In this document: positions 1-6,480 of the stretch, piece by piece | Numbering within the stretch: position 1 is the first letter of the stretch | Layout of the letters: each line of letters begins with the position of its first letter | Assembly (NCBI GenBank): GCA_021323495.1 | Contig: JAJQJO010000083.1 | Coordinates: forward strand, 1 to 17,006 | Source: Cellvibrio sp. | GTDB taxonomy: Bacteria; Pseudomonadota; Gammaproteobacteria; Pseudomonadales; Cellvibrionaceae | DNA: 17,006 nucleotides | Direction of reading: 5' to 3' | Translations under genes and position numbers: made by a program | The notes under the pieces: model-generated | What the model was told of the DNA's origin: nothing | Seen by the model: only the letters and a program-made list of their open reading frames with translations | Database searches by the model: none

Positions 1-21
1 TTCTGGTAAGGAGAGCACCTG

Positions 22-705
22 ATGAAAGTTGAATTGATTAATCGCCCGGGTAATACCGCTGCCAAAATAACTTTGCAACCCGGCGAACATTGCACGGCCG
101 AAGCGGGCGCGATGATTGCCATGAGCGGCAACATGAATATTACTACCAGCACCCATAAAAAAAATTCGGGTGGCATTTTGAAAGCCGCGAAACGAATGCT
201 TTCCGGTGAATCATTTTTTCTCAACCATTTTGATGCCACGGGAAAAGCCGGTGAGGTATGGCTGGGTTCCAATCTGGCGGGCGATATGCTCACGCTGGAG
301 CTCGACAATGAAAACCTGATTGTGCAGAGCGGCTCCTTCCTGGCCTGTGAAGATTCGATTGAAATGGATATGGGCTGGCAGGGATTTAAATCCCTGCTCT
401 CGGGTGAAAGTATGTTCTGGTTGAATTTAAAAGGGCGCGGTCACGTTGTACTGTCTTCGTTCGGGGCGATTTATCCGATTGAAGTCAATGGCGATTATAT
501 TGTCGATACTGGCCATATAGTCGCGTTTGATGAAACCCTGAATTTCACTATCACCAAAGCGGGCAGTAGTTGGCTGCAATCCCTATTGGGTGGTGAAGGC
601 CTGGTCTGTAAATTCAGTGGCCGGGGAACTGTGTGGTGCCAATCGCACAATCCTAAAAGTTTTGGCCATGCACTCACCCCAAGTTTACGTGTGCGTAAAG
701 CATAA
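22..705 (+). CDS. AIM24 family protein (TIGR00266/DUF124-like), first of a tandem pair
   Basis: A 227-residue protein made almost entirely of one AIM24 domain, a beta-rich fold named after a yeast mitochondrial protein. The bacterial members have no settled biochemical role. The family's threefold repeat is visible as three 'GE' hairpins: LSGESFF near residues 60-66, LSGESMF near 126-132 and LGGEGLV near 189-195. The last two are followed by a KGRG or SGRG turn. There is no signal peptide or membrane segment, so it is probably cytoplasmic. The start is fixed by AAGGAG a few bases upstream. The next gene begins 14 bp after the stop and encodes a second AIM24 protein, so the two are probably co-transcribed. 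The gene starts close to the window edge, so further operon members may lie upstream. The family call is firm; the function is unknown. Confidence 0.88.
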   Translation: MKVELINRPGNTAAKITLQPGEHCTAEAGAMIAMSGNMNITTSTHKKNSGGILKAAKRMLSGESFFLNHFDATGKAGEVWLGSNLAGDMLTLELDNENLIVQSGSFLACEDSIEMDMGWQGFKSLLSGESMFWLNLKGRGHVVLSSFGAIYPIEVNGDYIVDTGHIVAFDETLNFTITKAGSSWLQSLLGGEGLVCKFSGRGTVWCQSHNPKSFGHALTPSLRVRKA

Positions 706-719
706 TCAGGAGACCCACC

Positions 720-1712
720 ATGCAGGACAATACTTACAATCTGATATTGACCGGCCAGTTGCGCGCGGGTGTTGCAATGGCCGATGCAACCAGTGCACTC
801 GCCATTATTTTTAAAATCAGCGAAGAAAAAATACAGCAAACCCTGGCCAAAGCGCCGGTGAGTGTTAAGAGTAATGTGGACGCAGCTACCGCAGAAAAAT
901 TTAAAATAGCGATCGAAAGAACCGGTTTTATTTGTGAAATCAAAGCGGTGAACGACGCTGCGGCTTCGCTTTCCGTAGTCGCAACCTTGCCGGTAAATAA
1001 GCCAGCGCCGGCGACAACCAGCGCGGTCGCCAGCCCAGCTGTTTTCAAAGGGCTGACCTACAAAATCGAAGGCCGTCCGGACTACAGTTTTTTAACCGTG
1101 CAGATTCCCGCTAATCAAACGCTTAAAGTTGAAGCCTCGGCGATGGCAACTATGGATACGCATTTGGTGATGAAGACCAAACTCAAGGGTGGGTTGGGGC
1201 GGTTCCTCACCGGTGAGAATTTATTCCTTAACGAATTTACGGCGGAGCGCGCGGCGGGAGAGATCGGGCTCGCGCCGGGGACGCCAGGGGATTTAATCCA
1301 TCAGTATCTGGATGGACAAACCATTTTTTTGCAAAATTCCGCGTTTGTCGCAGCGACTATGGATGTCACCCTGGAAACCAAATGGCAGGGCATGTTAAAA
1401 GGATTTTTTTCCGGTGAAAGTTTCTTTTTAATTCGTTGCAGCGGCAAGGGTGATCTCTGGTTCAACTCCTACGGTGCTATTATCGAGATTGATGTGGAAA
1501 ACGATTACGTGGTTGATACCAGTAATATTGTGGCGTTCACTGAAGGGCTGGAATACAACATCACCAAAGTTGGCGGTTACAAATCCTTGTTCTTTTCGGG
1601 TGAAGGTTTTGTCTGCCGTTTTACCGGTAAGGGTAAAGTCTGGATTCAAACGCGCAGTGCACAGGCATTTACCTCCTGGGCACATTTTTTCCGTCCGGTT
1701 TCCAGTAAATAA
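720..1712 (+). CDS. AIM24 family protein with an extra N-terminal domain
   Basis: A 330-residue paralogue of the preceding gene. Residues 1-78 form a small alpha/beta domain that is absent from the first copy. It opens with YNLILTGQL and contains a short helical stretch ending in DAATAEKFK. I recall similar modules at the N-termini of other uncharacterised gammaproteobacterial proteins. Residues 79-108 are an Ala/Pro/Thr-rich linker. The AIM24 domain spans about 110-315, with the same three 'GE' hairpins (LTGENLF at 163-169, FSGESFF at 230-236, FSGEGFV at 292-298). There is no signal peptide. AGGAG sits 8 nt before the ATG, 14 bp after the upstream stop, and an intrinsic terminator follows. 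The gene looks intact. The identity of the N-terminal module is an inference; the AIM24 assignment is firm. Confidence 0.87.
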   Translation: MQDNTYNLILTGQLRAGVAMADATSALAIIFKISEEKIQQTLAKAPVSVKSNVDAATAEKFKIAIERTGFICEIKAVNDAAASLSVVATLPVNKPAPATTSAVASPAVFKGLTYKIEGRPDYSFLTVQIPANQTLKVEASAMATMDTHLVMKTKLKGGLGRFLTGENLFLNEFTAERAAGEIGLAPGTPGDLIHQYLDGQTIFLQNSAFVAATMDVTLETKWQGMLKGFFSGESFFLIRCSGKGDLWFNSYGAIIEIDVENDYVVDTSNIVAFTEGLEYNITKVGGYKSLFFSGEGFVCRFTGKGKVWIQTRSAQAFTSWAHFFRPVSSK

Positions 1713-1720
1713 CTGACTTC

Positions 1721-1749
1721 AAAAAGAGCCCTTGTGGCTCTTTTTTTTT
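1721..1749 (+). terminator. Rho-independent terminator after the AIM24 pair
   Basis: A perfect 10-bp stem (AAAAAGAGCC with GGCTCTTTTT) encloses a 5-nt loop and runs into a tract of nine T residues. It starts 8 bp after the stop of the second AIM24 gene and ends only 26 nt before the next start codon. Confidence 0.93.
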
Positions 1750-1775
1750 CGATTCTATTCAGGAGTGTAAAAATA

Positions 1776-2045
1776 ATGGTGCACAGTAAAACCAAAACCA
1801 GTTTTTATCGGCGCATTTATGTTGCCTGGTTAATCCAGCAGGGTATCAATTCTGTGCCTAAAATTATCGAGGTTACGGGCATGCCGCGCCGTACGGCACA
1901 GGACACACTTGCAGCAATCCATGAATTGGCGATCGAAATGGAAAATCGCAACGGCACCTATCGCATTACCAGTTGGGGTGCGGTCAGCCCGCAGTGGGTG
2001 GAGGATAATATCCCGCAGCTGAAATCGGTATTGGAATATCCTTGA
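1776..2045 (+). CDS. Small winged-helix / helix-turn-helix protein next to yajD
   Basis: An 89-residue protein. The start at 1776 is preferred over an in-frame ATG at 1734 because AGGAG lies 10 nt upstream and because the earlier start falls inside the terminator hairpin. Residues 10-25 form a hydrophobic/aromatic helix (FYRRIYVAWLI). Residues 26-50 look like a helix-turn-helix, with the turn at TGMPRRTAQDT. Residues 60-68 (TYRITSWG) resemble the wing. It matches a conserved family annotated as winged-HTH proteins in Pseudomonas relatives; no target is known to me. yajD starts 21 bp downstream, so the two are probably co-transcribed. DNA binding is inferred from the fold pattern only. Confidence 0.72.
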   Translation: MVHSKTKTSFYRRIYVAWLIQQGINSVPKIIEVTGMPRRTAQDTLAAIHELAIEMENRNGTYRITSWGAVSPQWVEDNIPQLKSVLEYP

Positions 2046-2066
2046 TAACATTGACGGAGACGCGCT

Positions 2067-2405
2067 ATGACCACCGATAAATTGGGCCGTACCAATAGCT
2101 ACCTGCAAAAAGAGCAGGGATATCGCGATAGGGCGCTCAAAATGTACCCTTGGGTATGTGGCCGTTGCGCGCGTGAGTTCACCTATTCCAATTTACGTGA
2201 GCTGACCGTGCATCACCGCGATCACAACCATGACAATAATCCTGCTGATGGTAGCAATTGGGAATTATTGTGTTTGTATTGCCACGACCATGAACACACA
2301 AAATTCCATGAGTACGTGTTGTATGGTTCAACTACCGAAAAGAAAATTGCTCCTGCAACGCACAATCCTTTCGCGCATTTGAAGGACATGCTGGATAAAA
2401 AATGA
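2067..2405 (+). CDS. yajD: YajD-type HNH nuclease
   Basis: A 112-residue protein that resembles E. coli YajD (about 115 aa) along nearly its whole length. Two CxxC knuckles (C31-C34 and C69-C72) should bind structural zinc and flank the HNH core. The core contains H49-H50 within LTVHHRDH, N64 within GSNWELLC, and the C-terminal CHDHEH at 72-77. CGGAGA lies 7 nt before the ATG. HNH proteins of this type are predicted endonucleases, but the physiological substrate of YajD is not established. It follows the small winged-helix gene, and its stop is 9 bp from the stop of the convergent ybhN, with no terminator visible between them. Confidence 0.9.
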   Translation: MTTDKLGRTNSYLQKEQGYRDRALKMYPWVCGRCAREFTYSNLRELTVHHRDHNHDNNPADGSNWELLCLYCHDHEHTKFHEYVLYGSTTEKKIAPATHNPFAHLKDMLDKK

Positions 2406-2414
2406 GGTACTTTT

Positions 2415-3416
2415 TCAGTTACGGTTTTCGTTTTTCTGCAGCATCTTTTTTGCGCGGGATTCAAAAATAAGGTAGATGACGCAGGCGATAGCCAAGGGGA
2501 GTAAAAAATACAGTATCCGGTAACCAATTAATGCGGCCAGGATACTTCCCTTGGATAGCTGGTGATGCAACATGGTGATAAAGATGGTCTCCAATACCCC
2601 GAGCCCGGCGGGAATATGGGCGATAACGCCCGCAACACTGCTGATTAATAAAATCCCCAATATTGTTTGATAACTAACCTTATCCGGCATAAGGGTAAAA
2701 ATCAACAGCCCCATTAACATCCAATTAATGATTGCCAATCCCGCCTGGAAAAATGCGATTTTTATATTGGGCAGTTCGATTTTATGTGCACGAAAATGAA
2801 ACGAGCGGCGCCTGGAAAAACGGCAAGCGACAAAATAACTGGCCGCTACCGCCAATAAAACGAAGCCCAATAATTGCAATGCGGTAAGCCCGATTTTTGC
2901 CCCTTCAGGCAAATCTACCATCCTGCCTGCAAAGAGGATTCCTGCGAGGATGATGTAGCCCAGCCAATTGGTGATCAAGCTCATACTTAGAATTTTAGTT
3001 ATGGTGGTTGCATCCAGTCCCAAGCGTGAATATAAGCGGAAACGCAACGCGATACCGCCCACCCAGGCAGTCAAATTCAAGGTGAACGCATAGCACACGA
3101 AGGCCAGGGGCAAAACCTGGCGCGCGGGTAACTTGTGGCCGGTGTAGTATTTTCCAATTAAATCGTAACTCGCGAACACCAAAAAACTTGTCAGGGCGAT
3201 TCCCGCTCCGATAAGTAATGTTTTGAGATTGTATTCGCGTAGTGCCGCTCCCACTTCTGCCCAATCGATATTTTTAATCAGCATAAATAGCAGGACAGGA
3301 ACCAGGATAAAAAATGCAATGGTTAATATTTTTTTTACCCTGCGCCATTTTTTATGGTTGGGATGACGGGTCTTTTCGGCGGATGGGTTGCTATCAGAAG
3401 AAACCGAGTGGCTCAT
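2415..3416 (-). CDS. ybhN: YbhN-like integral membrane protein (UPF0104 / lysylphosphatidylglycerol synthase TM family)
   Basis: A 333-residue polytopic membrane protein with about eight predicted hydrophobic segments (roughly 29-49, 66-85, 101-121, 145-165, 175-197, 216-240, 251-277, 291-316). It has a basic, Ser-rich cytoplasmic N-terminus. The motif PAGLGVLET at 269-277 is characteristic of this family, which resembles the flippase portion of MprF. It is slightly longer than E. coli YbhN (about 318 aa). The ATG overlaps the TGA of clsB by 4 bp (ATGA), which implies translational coupling. With ybhP and clsB it reproduces the E. coli ybhP-clsB-ybhN arrangement. A role in lipid handling is inferred from context and family; the substrate is unknown. 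Confidence 0.9.
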   Translation of the reverse strand: MSHSVSSDSNPSAEKTRHPNHKKWRRVKKILTIAFFILVPVLLFMLIKNIDWAEVGAALREYNLKTLLIGAGIALTSFLVFASYDLIGKYYTGHKLPARQVLPLAFVCYAFTLNLTAWVGGIALRFRLYSRLGLDATTITKILSMSLITNWLGYIILAGILFAGRMVDLPEGAKIGLTALQLLGFVLLAVAASYFVACRFSRRRSFHFRAHKIELPNIKIAFFQAGLAIINWMLMGLLIFTLMPDKVSYQTILGILLISSVAGVIAHIPAGLGVLETIFITMLHHQLSKGSILAALIGYRILYFLLPLAIACVIYLIFESRAKKMLQKNENRN

Positions 3417-4762
3417 GAAATGGATTCCTTTGCATAAGCGCGTTTTTTTTCACTGCCACTATTCTTTAACGATCTTGCAGCCGCGCTATGGCCGGGTACC
3501 GGTTCTTCCACCGGGGGGATTTTTTCAACAGGAGGTGGTTCCTCTACCGGAGGCGCATCTTCTATCGAAGGCGGATTTACCGGAGTAACTAATTTCAATT
3601 CATGGGAATGTGCTGGCAACCAACCCATAATGGTTGGGAACTTACGCAAAAAATGAAAACTCAGGAAGATCAAAGGTGTGCGCCACCAATAGCCGCGCAG
3701 GACAACTTCCAAATTAAGTTGTTGGCATTCTTGTTCCACAAGATGGGCCAGATGGTCATATAATTGTTGGTTAAACCCTTGATCCTCGATAACAACATTG
3801 GCTTCAAGATTTAACGCCAAACTCAGTGGATCGAGATTGCTTGAGCCGACGGTGGACCATTTGTCATCCATCAATGCCACTTTTCCATGCAATGGCCGCT
3901 TGCAATATTCATGAATTTTTACACCGGAACGGAGCAAATAATTATAGAGCAAGCGGGACAAGGCAGTGACCCATGGCATATCCGGCTGGCCCTGTAGAAT
4001 CAATATCACTTCTACGCCGCGCTGTGCTGCGCGCCTGAGTTCACGCAGCAGTCTATAGCCCGGAAAAAAATAAGCATTGGCAATAACCAGACGCTTTTGT
4101 GCCAGGCGCGCTGCAAGTAAATACTGCCGTTCTATGTCGGTGGAATGGGACCCGTTATCGCGTTCCACCATCAGCACGCGCATATTGCCGGCAGGGGCTG
4201 GAATATTCGGGCGCGCATTGCGAATATAATTTCGCCGTTCTCTGCGGCTCGAGGCGCGCAATAATAAAAGCATACAGGTCTGGTGGATATCGGCAACGAC
4301 TGGCCCACGGATTTCAACAGCGTAATCCTGTTTGGCTTTAGGCCCTGCGCTCATGACATGATCCTGACAAAAATTAATGCCACCGATAAACGCAAATTGC
4401 TGGTCGACGACCACGATTTTTCGATGCAGGCGTCGAAATAAATTCAGGCGAACTCCCCAGAGCTTTGGCTGGGGGTCAAAAATATGTAACCTGACTCCGG
4501 CTAAGGCAAGCGCATCGGTGAACTCTTCACTTAAGTCCCAGGTGCCGTAATCATCGACAGTGATATCGATGCTAACGCCTCGCTGCGCAGCGGCAATCAG
4601 CGCCTGTTGGAGTTCGAACCCTATTTCATCTTCTTCAACAATAAATGTTTCCAACAGGATTTCTGTTTTCGCATTGCGAATGCATTCAAAAACCCGTGGG
4701 AAAAATTCTTCGCCATTGATTAGCAGTTTGACATCATTGCCATCGCGCCAATTTTCCTTCAT
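3413..4762 (-). CDS. clsB: Cardiolipin synthase B-like phospholipase D family enzyme
   Basis: A 449-residue PLD-superfamily protein expected to make cardiolipin, or related phospholipids by phosphatidyl transfer, at the inner membrane. Both HKD motifs are intact: H113-x-K115-x4-D120 (HRKIVVVD) and H292-x-K294-x4-D299 (HGKVALMD). Each is followed by the usual Gly/Ser-rich stretch (GGINF, GSSNLD). A hydrophobic or amphipathic stretch lies near 355-382. Compared with E. coli ClsB (about 413 aa) it has an extra C-terminal tail. Residues 393-424 of that tail are a Pro/Glu repeat of the type PPVEE, followed by a basic Ser/Lys-rich end. It overlaps ybhP and ybhN by 4 bp on either side, so it is the middle gene of a coupled operon. 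The enzyme family is firm; ClsB rather than ClsA/ClsC rests on context and on the lack of N-terminal TM segments. Confidence 0.93.
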   Translation of the reverse strand: MKENWRDGNDVKLLINGEEFFPRVFECIRNAKTEILLETFIVEEDEIGFELQQALIAAAQRGVSIDITVDDYGTWDLSEEFTDALALAGVRLHIFDPQPKLWGVRLNLFRRLHRKIVVVDQQFAFIGGINFCQDHVMSAGPKAKQDYAVEIRGPVVADIHQTCMLLLLRASSRRERRNYIRNARPNIPAPAGNMRVLMVERDNGSHSTDIERQYLLAARLAQKRLVIANAYFFPGYRLLRELRRAAQRGVEVILILQGQPDMPWVTALSRLLYNYLLRSGVKIHEYCKRPLHGKVALMDDKWSTVGSSNLDPLSLALNLEANVVIEDQGFNQQLYDHLAHLVEQECQQLNLEVVLRGYWWRTPLIFLSFHFLRKFPTIMGWLPAHSHELKLVTPVNPPSIEDAPPVEEPPPVEKIPPVEEPVPGHSAAARSLKNSGSEKKRAYAKESIS

Positions 4763-5592
4763 AGGTGAACCTCTACTGCCAGTGGGACATGATCAGAAAG
4801 ATGGGACCATGGGCGTTGATGCAGGACCTGGGGATTATGCGTAGTAGCATTACGTACATACACCCGGTCCAGGCACAACAACGGCCAGCGCGCCGGAAAA
4901 CTTTTTGCCGGCTTTCCGAATTCATTTACAAAGGCTTCGCGCATATTGCAATTAGCCAACAGTTTGTCTGCGCGTTTTCTCCAGTCATTAAAATCGCCCG
5001 CAATAATAATGGGTGCGAGTGGCGGTATACTTTCAACCAACCTGCATAACAATGATAATTGCTGTTTGCGATGGTTTTCGCGCAACCCCAAATGAACGCA
5101 TATCGCATGCACTTCATCATGGCCCGGCACTTTTAATACACTATGCAAAAGTCCGCGTTGTTCAATTGTGCCGATAGATACATCAAGGTTTTGAAAACGG
5201 ATAATAGGATACTTGGACAGTAATGCATTGCCATGGTCACCATGGGGATAAACAGCGTTGCGTCCATAGGAATATTCCGGCCAGATACTATCGGCTAAAA
5301 ATTCATATTGTGATGTGGTGGGCCAATTCTGGTGACGTAAGGCATGCTGTTTATGGCTTCCGTGCACTTCTTGTAAAAAGACCATTTCCGTTGACAGCGA
5401 GCGGATCGCTTCACGCAACTCCGGTAACACAAATTGGCGATTAAATACCGAAAAACCCTTATGCATATTAAGGGTGAGAATTCGCAATTTATGGACGGCG
5501 GGAGCGATTTGTTTGAGCTCAAACGGCTGGGCTTTCGCCTGTGGTTGCCCGGTTTCGATAATATCTACCGTAGAGCTCAAACTATCATTCAT
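4759..5592 (-). CDS. ybhP: YbhP-like endonuclease/exonuclease/phosphatase (EEP) family protein
   Basis: A 277-residue EEP-fold metal-dependent hydrolase, the superfamily of DNase I, sphingomyelinases and inositol phosphatases. The visible active-site elements are LNMHKG (N42), LQEV (E75), GDHGNALLS (117-125), CVHLG (H167), GDFNDW (D200, N202), LDRVYV (D242) and SDH (266-268). This set is complete. There is no signal peptide. The first 33 residues are variable and may be disordered, and the start lacks a strong Shine-Dalgarno sequence, so the true start could be slightly downstream. It is the first gene of the ybhP-clsB-ybhN operon and overlaps clsB by 4 bp. Its substrate is unknown; a phospholipid or phosphodiester link is suggested by the neighbours only. 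Confidence 0.9.
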   Translation of the reverse strand: MNDSLSSTVDIIETGQPQAKAQPFELKQIAPAVHKLRILTLNMHKGFSVFNRQFVLPELREAIRSLSTEMVFLQEVHGSHKQHALRHQNWPTTSQYEFLADSIWPEYSYGRNAVYPHGDHGNALLSKYPIIRFQNLDVSIGTIEQRGLLHSVLKVPGHDEVHAICVHLGLRENHRKQQLSLLCRLVESIPPLAPIIIAGDFNDWRKRADKLLANCNMREAFVNEFGKPAKSFPARWPLLCLDRVYVRNATTHNPQVLHQRPWSHLSDHVPLAVEVHL

Positions 5593-5699
5593 AGATTGAC
5601 CGTATTTTGATGTGACAAAAGGGTATAAGGATTTTTATCACTGCGGTCTTTTCTGCTCTGTCTGTTTGCGCACATAGTTTCAAGGGCGCGCCCATGTAG

Positions 5700-6225
5700 T
5701 TAATGGGTGGGAAGTTGATGCAGGTAAATATCCGGGTGAGACGATAAGGATTGATGGACGTGTTGGGTCGGCTCATCGACAAGTACCTGGTGGGCGTTTT
5801 GCTCCAGTCCATCAAAGGTGCGCGCTGCGACAAGTTCCGGGGCGATCTTTTGTTCCACCACCGCCATTGTTTGCCAACACCGGTGCAAAACTGCGCGCAA
5901 GCCTGAGTGGTCCAAATAGATTGGTTTCCAACTGACGGCGCAGCATCGCTTCGGCATCATCAGCTAAAAAACTTCCTTGCTCAGCGATACCGGCGTTATT
6001 GATGAGCAATGTTACATCGGCGCAGTCGCGCGCAACCCTGGCTATATCTTCGGGGTTATTTACATCCAGTTTTACGGCAACAACACCTTCCAGTGTGACG
6101 CTTGCCGGATTGCGCGCTGCCGCGTAAACCTTACGCGCGCCGCGCGCAAGGGCTTCCTTTGCGAACGCCAGGCCCAGGCCACGGTTGGCGCCGGTAATAA
6201 GAACAACTGCATTTTCAAGTCTCAT
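5700..6225 (-). pseudogene. Short-chain dehydrogenase/reductase broken by an internal deletion and frameshift
   Basis: From an ATG at 6225 (AGGA about 8 nt upstream) the reading frame encodes a typical SDR N-terminal half. It has the nucleotide-binding TGANRGLG at residues 11-18, LDV at 53-55 and NNAG at 76-79, and continues to a Gly-rich stretch near residue 120 (about position 5853). It then runs out of homology. A second frame, shifted by one, resumes near 5850 with sequence matching the C-terminal end of the same subfamily (PELVAARTFDGLEQ... VLVDEPTQ...) and stops at 5700. The central part, which should hold the catalytic Ser and YxxxK, is gone. About 65-70 codons are missing relative to a normal SDR of about 240 aa. 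No functional oxidoreductase can be made. The 107 bp to ybhP hold no gene that I can see. Confidence 0.85.
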
Positions 6226-6480
6226 GGTCAATATCCTTGATAGTCGGGAGTGGAAGGGATACGCAAAATAGCATGGAAAGATTCGGCTACCAGTGGAAAA
6301 GCATTAGCCAAATAAACGGTGGGGATAACGTCATGGAGTTCAACAGCATTGTGTTTTTATTTGTAATATTTATCGCAATAGTTGTCCGGGTGATGAAAAA
6401 TGTCCGGCAGACTCGTTACCCGATGGGCCGGGTTTGTCAGATCCAACCCCCAAAAAGACCTATAAAAGCAGGAGAACATA

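Noticed and set aside
734..1048. Minus-strand ORF opposite the second AIM24 gene, Ala-rich and signal-like
   Set aside because: It lies wholly inside a well-supported coding gene on the other strand and reflects the Ala-rich linker codons.
5585..5833. Minus-strand ORF of 82 codons overlapping the SDR remnant
   Set aside because: It is in a different frame from the SDR homology, has no recognisable domain, and the SDR remnant explains the sequence better.
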